From contig NW_026516204.1 in the NCBI RefSeq assembly GCF_025602895.1, positions 186,001 through 250,000 on the forward strand: a DNA stretch of 64,000 nucleotides. Reading direction: 5' to 3'. The stretch is from Polychytrium aggregatum. Lineage: Eukaryota > Chytridiomycota > Chytridiomycetes > Polychytriales. A program made the translations under genes and the position numbers. This document shows positions 29,756 through 40,129 of this stretch, in pieces (positions within the stretch are counted from its first letter, which is position 1; the number at the start of each line of letters is the position of its first letter). The notes beneath the pieces were generated by a model, which made no database searches, was not told the DNA's origin, and worked only from the letters and a program-made list of their open reading frames with translations.

Positions 29756-32700
29756 TCAAGGCTTCTTGATTTCAATCTTCTTGGATTTGCCCAAGTCCGG
29801 CTTTTTGGTGAACACACCAGCCTCAGTGGAGCTGCTGGCAGGGGCCGAGGTCATGAGGCCGGAGCCATGCACCAAGGCAGCAGCCGAGGCTGGAGGGGCG
29901 GACGGGATGGGCACGGAGTAATAAAACTGCGAGGGATCTTGGTACGAGGGACTCGACGAATTGACATCGCCGTTTTGCGATGCAATCGTATCGCCTTCCT
30001 GGTCCGAGTCCATGGCGGGACTTGGGGTAAAGTCAAAGGAAGGGGCCGGAGGTTGCATCATCTGAGGCGGCGGATACGGGTAGTAGTGGGCAGGGGCGTA
30101 GTAAATCGCGCCAGAGGCAGCGACGCTTCGGGGCGGGGCGCTCGAAGAGGCGGCCGGATCGGCCGGATTGAGCGCCGTCACCATGCCAGAGACATTCGGG
30201 GGGTACTCGGCAGGGTAGGCATACCCGGCATGCGGATGGAAGACGTAGTTGGAGTAGTAGGGATCGACAACAACACCGACCGGGGTTGAGGGCACCATCA
30301 GGCCGTTTTCGGTCATGATGTACGGAACGGTGCCAGGGCCGCCGACCGGCTGGGCGAGAGGGACGATCCCGCCGGCGGGGGCATATGCTTGTGCATAATA
30401 GTACGGGTTGGTGGGCGCAGCCTCGCCATCGTAGACATAGGATGTGTTCTGGCTCGAAGCAGGCATGAATTCCGGGGCATTCACGGCTGCAACACAGGAC
30501 GCCAATGCGGACAACGAAGCTTGGTCAGTACGGCAGAGATGGAGACGGCGGCAGAGCAGATGGCTCTGGAGCAGGCTACCAGCAAGCACCACAATCGGAT
30601 GCAACCTTGCTAGTGTTCACCAGCGGGGCGATCCAGAGAGACGAAGCTCAGACTGGCAGCACTGCTCGCAAGACATGATCCAGTTGCTATCTGTATACCT
30701 TTCTTCAGGGTCGGGGCGCCTTCAGCCGATGCTTCGTCGACGCTGGCATTGGCAGGCACATTCTGGGCCTTCTGGCTGAGATAGCGCTTTGACTTGTGCT
30801 TGGGGAAGGTTGCTTTCTTGGAATCGGACTCGGCTTTGTCGGCACCGAGGGCCTTGGCCTCTTCAGGGTCTTGCCGAGCGTCATCTTTAGCTGCCGCCGA
30901 TACGCTGAGAGATGCGACCGACGATGCCAGGGAGCCGGCCGTATCTGTCGCAGAAGTAGCGGACTGTGGCAGAGGCGATGTCGAGCGAGGTGCAGCCTGT
31001 CCGGCTTGGTTTTGTTGCTGAATGGACTGCACTGTCTTTTGGAAATGGTTCTTGAAGGTCTGAGACGGAGGACGGTAGAGCTGGGGCTGGCTGGACTTGC
31101 GGCTCAAGACTGCCTGGGGCGGCTTTCCGTGTGAAGTTGTAGGCGATGGCGTGTCTCTCGAGTCAGCGTTGGGCTCGCCGGATGGAGAGGCTTTTCGCGG
31201 CTGCGAGGCGGCTGCGGCTTTCAGGCTGGAGGTCGACGGCTTCTTTTCGATCCGGACAACGTGCTCATTGACAACAAAGCTCGATGTCGTCACGTCCTGG
31301 ACCTGGGGCGGCTGAGCATAGTGGGCAATTGAGGACGGGGGTATATGTTATCTGGTGCATGCCATCGAGTGAATGCTACCGAGTGCGTGCAAACTCGCCA
31401 GGCTGGCACCGTACGCAGCATCAGGCAAGAGATCGACGGAGCCGCGGACTCCAGCCACCACCTCCGCAGCGCCGGACAGCCCTGAGCGAAATTCAACGAA
31501 TGCATCGACAGCGAGGCAGCGATCCGCTTGGGCTCCGCGCACCAACCTGCTTGCCGTAGCTCGTGTTCCAGCTCTTCCTCTTGAATCGATCGCGCGAGTC
31601 CGGGGGCTCCTGGTTCTCATCAAACCGGTCATGGGTCCATTTCTGGTTGAGCGGATCCTGGTCTGTTTCCCAGTGCGAGTGGCGGCCACTCCGGCTTCGC
31701 GACGAGGTGGATGCCGAGCGGCTGAGCAAACTGCTGTCCCGCGAGTCGCGCTGCTTGGGCAAGTCGGGCGAAGGTGCACCTGCGACATCGACCGGCGGAG
31801 GATTGGCTGGCTCCGGGTCGGCGTACTTGGGTGCTGGGCGCGAGCTCGGGCTGATCGAGCCCCGTCCGCGTCTGGGTTGTGGCGTTGAGAGACAGAACCC
31901 GCAACGGACCACGGCACACGGCCGAGCAGGCACGGCCATCAGGTTCCGGAACAAGCACAACAAGGTCAGCAATCCAACAGGCTCGGGTGCGAAGGATATG
32001 GAGATTTCGACGGGCTTGCGAGTCGCATCGCACCAGTAGCCCGCCCAGCGGGTATCCTGTGGCGGATCAGGCATCATCGAGACAGGGCAACCAACGACAA
32101 GCTACCCGAGCGTGCTCTGATCAGTGCCAGCACAAAGCGCTTACCCTCTGGATGAGCGTCCATGGAATCGGTTGTCATGGAGCCAAAATGTGCCCGAGTG
32201 CGGAGTAGCGGATGGGTCGTTGCGGCGTAGCGGCAGAGGGGACGGACCAGCGACAGGCTTGGCCTGCTGCGGCTGCGGGGAGATCTTGTCGACAGCCGGG
32301 GACTCGTCCGGGCGTGTGGTGGCAGGCGCGGCAGCAGCCGAGGCAGCAAGTGCCTTTTTCTCAAGCTTGAGCTTGGCCCGGTCGACGGATCGCTTGGCCG
32401 TTGCTTTGGACCGAGTTCGGGCCAGGATGTCCTGCGCCTTGGTCAGGGCGGCATCGGCGACGGCCCGGGACTTGAGGGGGGTAGTCGTGGTCTCTGCCTT
32501 GGATTCTTCGTACTCGTAAATCTCCTCTTCCGGCTCATCTGCCGCAGGATCATTGCGAGCGACACCCGCGGAATGGGAAGGATCTGTGGAACTCTGATCG
32601 GCGAGAGGATCGCGGCTGCTGGGGTTGGCCCGGCGAGAGGAGCCGGTCACGTCTATATCGGCGGCAGATTTACTCTCTTCTATCTCTAGGCCGTCCTCGC

Positions 32701-33070
32701 CACCGTCGTATTCCACAACCTCCTCCTCTTCATCGTATTCGTCGTCGTCGTATTCGTCTTCGTCGTCGTCCTCATCGTCATCGTCATCAAAGTCGTCGTC
32801 CTCTTCGTTGAACCGTTCGCCACCGTCATCGTCCTGATCATCGTGATCGTCCCGAAGGCCATCGCGTGCCGAGTGATCCGCGTTCTCGGCATGGATGTCT
32901 TGGGAAGAATCGGTGTTTGCGAGGGCATCGGGATCGGCGGCCGAATGGCGCTTGGCCTGCAGCGATCCCGAGGCAGCAGGGACGGGAGCGGGCTCTGGTG
33001 ATGGGCAATCTTCCTCTCCTTCCGAGAGATCTTCTGCCTCGCGACGGCGGCGTGCTCTGAGTCTGCTCAT
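29756..33070 (-). CDS. CASC3: CASC3/Barentsz (MLN51), exon-junction-complex core factor, 4 exons
   Basis: CASC3 clasps eIF4A3 on spliced mRNA and acts in localisation, translation and nonsense-mediated decay. On the minus strand the exons are 33070-32145, 31871-31547, 31302-30699 and 30486-29756 (861 residues). The Btz domain is bipartite: SGTFWLHDNRFHGR ends exon 1 (about 293) and HWETDQDPLNQKWTHDRFDE lies in exon 2 (about 380-395). This matches the family pattern F-x-x-H-D-x-R followed by W-x-H-D-x-F. The N-terminus has an Arg-rich start and a long Asp/Glu run (about 80-120). The C-terminal half is Pro/Tyr/Ala/Ser-rich and disordered, as in metazoan CASC3. Intron 1 (273 bases) splits the Btz domain; its acceptor was picked for frame and motif continuity. 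The 5' end faces LETM1 across a 0.7 kb divergent promoter. Confidence 0.87.
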
Positions 33071-33772
33071 GAATATTCAAGAGTCCGAGATAGGCGTGGA
33101 TATGGACTGGGCGCTCGGGCGGAGGAGCGGGTGGGAGAAGAGACTCGAGACAGTGCTCGGGCGGGGAAGGGCGATGGGGCTGATCTGGAGAGCGATCGCA
33201 GAGGCGGCCAAAGGGCGGCCAAAGGGCGGCCTCGGCGAGAGCATGTCCGGCGGATCGAATGCAGGGCGCCGGCTCGAGTGCACGCAGCCGGCTCGAGTGC
33301 GCCGTGGCTGGCTCGAGCCGGCGCGATGCGCAGCGATCGGCCACGTGGCCGCTCCCCCAAACGCCAGGTCGGGCCTGCACGTGGACGACCCCGGCGCGGC
33401 GCTGGGTGTGTGCGCAGCCGACACACTGCCCCCACACCGCTGTGCTGGCTGCGCACATTGTGTGAGCATTGTCTGCACTTGCCCGCACTCGCACAACGGC
33501 GTTCTTCGGAAGGCCGCCTTCGCTGACTCGCCGATCCGCTGGGTATATAAGCCTCGGCAGGCACCGTCGCCGTCTGCGCTTTGCTTCTGCTGGATCTGTG
33601 CATCCGTTCGGTCTTCTCGGTCTGCTCGGTCCGCTGTTGCGTCGCTGCAATCTCTCGCGCCCTCCCCTTGCCACTCGGGCTCGCTGTCTATCGAGCTCTC
33701 GCGTCCGCATCGCCCAGCCACTTTCTGCTGCCCTCGGCATCCAGCCCCATCCAGTTGCCCCCACATTCCGCC
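33071..33772. promoter_or_regulatory. Divergent promoter region between CASC3 and LETM1
   Basis: The two start codons face away from each other across 702 bases. A clear TATATAAG lies at 33544-33551, oriented for LETM1, about 225 bases before its ATG. Around 33268-33325 the motif GCTCGAG recurs four times (GGCTCGAGTGC, GGCTCGAGCC). I could not assign the motif to a known factor. Confidence 0.6.
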
Positions 33773-36485
33773 ATGTCCTCCCGCCTCCTTTCCAAGCAGA
33801 TCGCATCCAGTAAGTACTCTGCATCTCGCTGATGCCGACCAGAGTGCATGCCACGCTCCCTTGGGGCTCAGTACCGGGACTGGGTGTCGATGCGTTTCGG
33901 CCAGCAAGTCCCATTCGGCATTCCATGCCATTCGCCATCCGCCATCCGCAATCCGCAATCCGCCTTGGCTGACAGCTGGAGGTCCCGTCGCGCAGTCTGG
34001 TGGTCCCAGCCAGCCAGCTCCTTGCACATTGCCACCTCTGGGACGACTGGCACTCACATGCTGCAATTCACTCCCTGGCTGCACTTGTGAATGGCATGCC
34101 AGACCATGCGCGGTGGATTCTCCAGGCCCGTCGTGCTGCTCCCATGAATCTCGCGGCCCTGTCCAAGAAGCCGCTGTCTCCGTCGCCGCTGTTTTTCTCA
34201 ACGCAGCGACGAACTCTCGACCCGGCTCTCGGTCGCCCGTCGTTCCCATCGCGATCGAATCGCGACCTCCACACTCATGTGGCCTCCGCAACGTCGCTAC
34301 ATCCTCTCTTTGCCCTGCAACGGAACGCTGCCGAAAAGCCGCCGACACCGGTGCAGCCTGTCCAGGCCGTAGCATCCACGCCAATTCCCGGCGTTCCTCC
34401 CAAAGCCAAGGAGGAAAGCCCTGTCGAGAAGGCCATCCGCGATGCCAAGGAAGAAGAGAGCGTCGAGATCCAGGCCAAGGCCCAAGAAATCATCAACAAG
34501 TTCAACCAGCCCGAGGAGGCTGCCGCTGCCGCTGCCGCGGCTCCAGCTCCGGCCCCCTCCGCCGAAGTAGCTGCCCCGGCCAAGAAGCGGACTATTTGGG
34601 AGATCGTCAAGGCCGAGGCCATCCACTACTGGCACGGCCTCAAGCTCCTCGGCATTGAGGTTGCCATCTCGTCCAGACTTGTCATCAAGATCCTCAACGG
34701 ACAGAAGCTGATTCGCCGAGAGATGAGACAGGTATTTTTGGCCAACGGGCTTTCGCAAGCCAGGCGCAATCCAGGCGCAGTCCCGGCTCGCTGCGCTATC
34801 TCTCTGTCCGCCAGCGAACCAGCCCTTCTCGTTTGTCAGCCGCAACTCGGGTAGCACAGAGGCTTTCTGGTCAACGCCCGAGTCGCGATCCTCCTGTACC
34901 TTGCTCCTGACCCTCCTGTATCTTGTTCCTGTCCCTCATGTATCTTGCTCCTGTCCCTCCCAGCTCCAGCGCACCGTCGGCGATATGGTCCTGCTGATCC
35001 CCTTCCTCGTCATGGTCATCATTCCATTCGCCGAGCTTGCCATTCCCTTCCTCATCAAGATCTTCCCCAACATGCTCCCGAGTACCTTCGAGAGCAAGTT
35101 CCAGGAGGAAGAAAAGAAGAAGCGGCTGCTCAAGGTCCGTCTCGAGATGGCCAAGTTCTTGCAGGACACGATCGAGGAGGTTGCCGTCTCGGGCTCCTCA
35201 AAGTCGACCGCTGCCAAGGAGTTCAGCCAGTTCTTTGCCAAGGTTGGTCCACAAGTCATCTGCGACGCAGCGTGCGGGAACCAATCGACTTTGGGAGAGG
35301 CTCGTATGATGCAGCCAACACTATTGGAGAGCTTGAATCGATGCAGTCCGCATCAGTAGAGAGATGCATGCCCATCGCCCATCACCAGAGCCATGAAGTT
35401 TTTTTTGCTCACCTTTGCGTTCCCGTTGCCTGGGCCTCGCTCTTTGTCAGTATCGCAACTCTGGCGAGATTGCCCCGGCCACCGAGGTCGTCAAGATTGC
35501 CAAAAAGTTCCAGGACGAGCTGACGCTCAACTCGCTGTCGCGACCGCAGCTTGTCAGCATGGCTCGCTTCTTGAACATCAATGCCTTTGGCACCGACACT
35601 TTCCTGCGCAACCAAATCGACCGCCGGCTAAAGTATCTCAAGGAGGACGATAAAGTGAGTCCCGTCTCGGCTGCCCTCTCTTTGTTTTCCAGAGGAGCGG
35701 GGATGCTCTCCGAGCCAGCAAAACTATCTGTCGGTCGCGCTTCTGCACAAGCGCTCGCGCGTTGTTCAGTGGGAACTAACTCGGTCGGTGGCTATTCATC
35801 CGCAGGTGATCGCTTCCGAAAAGATCGAGTCGCTCACTATCCCTGAGCTTCAGCAGATCTGCCAGTCCCGCGGCATCCGCACCATTGGCGTCTCGCCCGC
35901 CCGCCTGCGAAGCGAGCTGCAGCAGTGGATCGATCTCAACCTCAACCACCAGATCCCGACCTCCCTCCTGGTTCTGTCGCGCGCCTTTATCATCTCCGAA
36001 AAGATCCCGAGCAGCCCCGAGGACTCGATGAAGCAGAGCGCAGAGGCTCTCCAGGCCACACTCTCGGCTCTCCCCGACCAAGTTCTCAGCGAAGCGGCGT
36101 TGAAGGTCTCGCAAGCCTCTGGCACGGCCACCTTCAAGCAGAAGCTTGAAGTTTTGCAACAGCAAGAGGAGCTTATTGCCGATGAACTCGAACAGAACGC
36201 GGTGGGTAGCGCTCTTCTCCCGTCTCTCTCTTCCCTCTACTCTATCCCCGCGGCCTGCTCTCCTTGCCGAGCGTTATGCAACAACCCTTTGCGCTCATGC
36301 CCAGTCCAGCCCAACTCAACTCTCCATTCCATTCCATTCTGCTCACAGGCTGCTGCAGAGTCCGCCAAGATTGTCGAGCAGGATAAGCTCGCCAAGGCAG
36401 CACAGCCAGCGGTTGCTCCAGCCGCCACTGTTGCTGAGGCCGCCGCTGCTGCTGCTACTGCTACTGCTACTGCTACTGCCGCCGC

Positions 36486-36519
<34 letters not shown>

Positions 36520-37311
36520 ACATCGGCCCCGACTCCAGCCCCAGCCCCGGCTGCTGCGGCCACTCCCGCCGCTCCTGCTGCGGCTCCAGCAGCTGCCCCT
36601 GTGCCCCCTGTCTCGGCTCCCGCCCCTGCTCCTCCCGCTGCCGCAACGGCTGCCCCGGATCTCCAGGCCGCTGCGGACGTCAAGGTTGACGAAATCTCAA
36701 CCGAGCAGCTGCAGCGCCTGGGAGATGCGCTCAAGACCATGGCCTCCGACTCTGCCCTCAACGACGTCAAGGAGGAGCTTGGAATGCTCAAGGAGGAGCG
36801 TGAGGAGTTCAAGGAAGACATCGAAGAGCTCAAGCAGGTTACCCAGGTTGAGGCCCCCAAGGCCACCTCGACGGTCGGTCGCCAGGTCGATAAGATGATT
36901 GCCTCGCTCGAGAAGGAGCTCATCAAGTACGATGCCGAGATTGGCAGCAAGCTCAACCTGGTCAAGCCCAACGAGGAGGGCAAGATCTCTCTGGAAGAGA
37001 TTGAGGAGGTCCTCAAGGTCATCAAGGACTACCCCAACGACGACCGCGTCAAGCACATTGTCAAGGAGCTTGACGTGGACGGCGACGGATTCGTTTCCAT
37101 CGCCGAGGTCCTCGTCCTGGCACAGGAGCATTCCAACAAGGAAGGCTACGGCGTGGTGCTCAAGCAGGTCAAGGCCGACAACATGGCCAAGGCTGCCGCC
37201 GCTCCCGCCACTCCTGCCCCTGCTCCTGCTGCTGCTGCTGCTGCTGCCCCTGCTCCTGCTGCTGGAGATGCCGCCAAGCCTACTGGACCGACATCGACTC
37301 CTTCGTCATGA
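33773..37311 (+). CDS. LETM1: LETM1/Mdm38-type mitochondrial inner-membrane protein with EF-hand, 6 exons
   Basis: LETM1 proteins sit in the mitochondrial inner membrane, support K+/H+ or Ca2+/H+ exchange, and bind mitochondrial ribosomes. Exons are 33773-33809, 34103-34731, 34964-35242, 35451-35654, 35806-36201 and 36349-37311 (835 residues). The N-terminus is Arg/Ser/Leu-rich like an import presequence. The family core starts at IWEIVKAEAIHYWHGLKLLG, has one membrane segment (about 227-255, VLLIPFLVMVIIPFAELAIP), and continues through FLNINAFGTDTFLRNQI into the ribosome-binding-like domain. An Ala-rich linker (about 540-620) precedes coiled coils and an EF-hand DVDGDGFVSIAE (about 758-769). 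Yeast Mdm38 lacks the EF-hand; human LETM1 has one. The last intron (36202-36348) is a multiple of three with no stop, so retention would add 49 residues. Confidence 0.93.
36443..36522 (+). repeat. GCT/ACT trinucleotide tract
   Basis: A GCTGCTACT-type tract grading into a pure GCT run, encoding the Ala/Thr linker of the LETM1 protein. A smaller CCTGCTCCTGCTGCT tract occurs near 37215-37262 in the same exon. Confidence 0.8.
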
Positions 37312-38548
37312 GTTTGTCGGATGACGGCCCGTCTTTGACAACAATGGGGACAGACTATCGCTCCAGCCCACAACTTTTCTCTCCTCCTCCTCGTCCTGCC
37401 ATGCTCCGGCACTGTTTTGCTCTTGGTCAAGCCACTAGATGCTGACGTACGCTTTCGTGCTAGTTACTTTATTTTGCGATTCCATACTCAAGTTCGAACA
37501 CCCAACACCCACTCTCCCACCACCACCGCTATCGCCACGCGCCCTCATCTTCTCTCGTTATTATTACTATTTCCTCCCTCCCCCCCCATCTCTTTCCGTT
37601 AACGCTCTCTCCATCTGCTGAATGCGGAGGAGTTTTTTGATGGTTTCCTGCCACATCGACCCATATCCTTTGTTTGGGATTCGATGTAAACCCAGGAGAT
37701 GCAACACCGCCTCTATACGGTTTCTCAACGAAACAAACCTGTCCCGCCGTCGAGTGCGAGGGAGAGTGACAGCAGGGCGAGAGGAAGGTGAGAGAAGAAC
37801 GGGACGATGGGGACAGTGGCGGAGAACAATGAGAACAGCCAGACAAGTGCCCGAGAAATCGCCTCTCTCCCATCCCGGAGACAACGGCCACGGATCCTGG
37901 AAGCCTCGTCCCATGCTATCGGTGCAGTGTCTCCAACAAGAAACAGGATGAACTAGCCCCCCTCCCTTCTTTCAAAGCGACCAAGCTCTCGTTTGCACCC
38001 GCCCCTGAGACACATGATAATGGTGTTGGTTGGGCCACATTGAATGGCCCCATGCGTGTACTTAGGTGATACCCCCCAAATTAACAACGGAGCTCAATGC
38101 CATCAAAATCCAGGGTGTGGCTCGCGCTTGTTTCCTCAAACAGAACTAGATAAGTATGTCAGAAAGAAGGAATGAAAGGAAAAATTTTACGAATGGATAG
38201 CTATGGAACAATATCGAGCCCCGCCTCTCTCCGTGCCTCCGATGGCTTCGGCCCTGGGTGTCGAGGCTGGTGGTGCTCGGTGGGGTGCTTGCATCAAAAA
38301 CAGACGATTATTGGGTCGCGAAGGACGCGGGGGAGCCAGGCGAATAGCAGTCGGAGGGAAGGAGGAGGGATGAGATCAAGACGTGGCTCCGTCACAATGA
38401 TGTCAAAGAGCAGTCTCGGGGAGATCCCCCTCAATTCAGCTGGTTGATTCTTCAGTTATTTCATGTCGATGATTCATGTTCGTGGTAGTATATGTGGATC
38501 GATAGCCGGGATGAGCACGGTGCGGCCGGCCCTGTGAGACCAGCTTGT
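37312..38548. other. Convergent LETM1-Zn2Cys6 intergenic region
   Basis: About 1.2 kb between two gene 3' ends. It is less GC-rich than its surroundings, with pyrimidine-rich stretches (37500-37610). No gene, RNA or repeat array was recognised. Confidence 0.45.
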
Positions 38549-40129
38549 TCAGGGCCGAGTCGACTCGGGAGAGACCCGCGGGAGGGTTGAATTAGCCGGC
38601 ATCGGCTGAGGTAGCGAGGGGTGCGAGGATCGGCGGACGCTGGGCGGTGGGCTGGTTATGGTGCAGATCAGCCCCTTGGTGACGCAGCGAGTGCATGGGA
38701 GGTTCTCACAGCACTTTCGTCTGGACTTGCGGCAGTGATCGCAGGCGCGCGCAACCTGGTGCCTCTTGAACATCTTATTGGGAGGTTTGGTCAGACCCGA
38801 ATCGTCGGGAGAGCCAAAGGCACTCAAATCGGGCAGGATCGACGGCGACTGGGAGTGCCCGTTGGCACTCGGTCGTGGGATCGGCTCAGCACTCTTGTGC
38901 ATGTCGCGGCGGATCTTGGAGCTCGGCGGGGTGACCGAGATCGGCATGCCCTCGCGCTTGGGAGGTCTCGACGGCATGTTGGCAGCAAAGTGCTTGGCTG
39001 GGTGGTTGAGCTGCAGCGAATCGTGACGGGGCTGGCCCTGCAGCGAGTTTTTTACCGGCAACGACTTGAGAATCGGCCGCATGGGTTGGGCGCCGACCGG
39101 AATCGGTGTGGTCATGTTTTTGGGACCCTTGGCAGTGTCATCCTTGAGGTTTGATAACACCGGCTGCGGGGCGAGATCCTCCGAGGGTGGAGAGCCCTCC
39201 TTGGGGTAGATGTAGGCCTGTGCCGCCGAGTTTACCACGGACTGGTACTCCAGACGATCAGGGGCCTCGGCAGGAATGTGCATGACCTTGCTGTACTCGA
39301 GGCGGTTTCCAGAGTTGTCGGACAAGTAAGAGTCTTCCGTTGGCGTGGTAGCAGGATTGTAGGGAGCAGAGCGGAATCGGAGGTGTGCGTTGGACACAGG
39401 CTGGCCCGGAGCCATTGACTCTTGGAAGGACCGATTCATATGATGGGGATCGGTCGCGAGAAGATGCGAGGAGTGAGGATGGGGAGGGTGCCCCTGCGGA
39501 TGGGCAGGGTGCGAGAACGGATGGTGGTGGCAGCCATTGCAGTGGTGGTGGGAGCTCATCTCGACAGGGCTCTGGAAGAAGGCGGGGTTGGAGCCCTGCG
39601 TATCGTGAATGAACATCATGCCGCCCTCGGCTGCAGGAGCAACCGGGAGCGAGGGGTATCGGGCAGGAAGGTGAGCAGCGGCACCACCAACCAGGGCAGA
39701 GGGGTTGACATACTGCGGGTGGCCGTACGTCTGCGAGTAGGGCGTCGTATAGCAGGAGGGCGGATAGGACGGGATCTGGGAATAGGGAGAGTGCGTGGCA
39801 TAAGGGCGATAGTGCGAGTTGGCGGTAAAATGCGGGGGCTCGACGGATTGCGGGTCGGAATAAGACATTGGACCCGTGGCCATGGCTGTTCGCCAGGACG
39901 GTTCGACGGGCTGGTGGAGGTCATGGGAGCCCTCGATCTCCTGGGGCTGGCCAGTGTTATCTTGGTCAGCGGTGGGGAGAGGGGCCTCGGTGGGCTTTGA
40001 CAGCGGGCTTTCGTTTGGGGTTGCCATGGACATGGCATCGACCGAGCCGGAGACGTTGTTGTGAGAGGGCAGCGGGTTGGCGATGTACTGATTCCAGAAA
40101 CTTGCGTCGTCCGAACCAGCAGAATACAT
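38549..40129 (-). CDS. Zn2Cys6 fungal transcription factor with C-terminal DNA-binding domain
   Basis: A single exon of 526 residues from the ATG at 40129 on the minus strand. An in-frame ATG at 40204 would add 25 residues. The binuclear zinc cluster lies at about 463-489 (CDHCRKSRRKCCENLPCTRC then VTKGLIC), with basic residues between cysteines 2 and 3 as in Gal4-type factors, which bind CGG-containing sites as monomers or dimers. Most members carry the cluster near the N-terminus; here it is only 37 residues from the end. Everything before it is low-complexity, rich in His, Pro, Ser, Tyr and Gln (HHHCNGCHHHPFSHPAHPQG), consistent with an activation region. No fungal-specific transcription factor domain is visible. 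The 5' end faces THOC1 across 2.3 kb. Targets are unknown. Confidence 0.85.
   Translation of the reverse strand: MYSAGSDDASFWNQYIANPLPSHNNVSGSVDAMSMATPNESPLSKPTEAPLPTADQDNTGQPQEIEGSHDLHQPVEPSWRTAMATGPMSYSDPQSVEPPHFTANSHYRPYATHSPYSQIPSYPPSCYTTPYSQTYGHPQYVNPSALVGGAAAHLPARYPSLPVAPAAEGGMMFIHDTQGSNPAFFQSPVEMSSHHHCNGCHHHPFSHPAHPQGHPPHPHSSHLLATDPHHMNRSFQESMAPGQPVSNAHLRFRSAPYNPATTPTEDSYLSDNSGNRLEYSKVMHIPAEAPDRLEYQSVVNSAAQAYIYPKEGSPPSEDLAPQPVLSNLKDDTAKGPKNMTTPIPVGAQPMRPILKSLPVKNSLQGQPRHDSLQLNHPAKHFAANMPSRPPKREGMPISVTPPSSKIRRDMHKSAEPIPRPSANGHSQSPSILPDLSAFGSPDDSGLTKPPNKMFKRHQVARACDHCRKSRRKCCENLPCTRCVTKGLICTITSPPPSVRRSSHPSLPQPMPANSTLPRVSPESTRP

Noticed and set aside
33077-34384. 435-codon minus-strand frame
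   Set aside because: It runs through the CASC3/LETM1 promoter and the first LETM1 intron; composition is Arg/Ala/Ser-rich with no motif.
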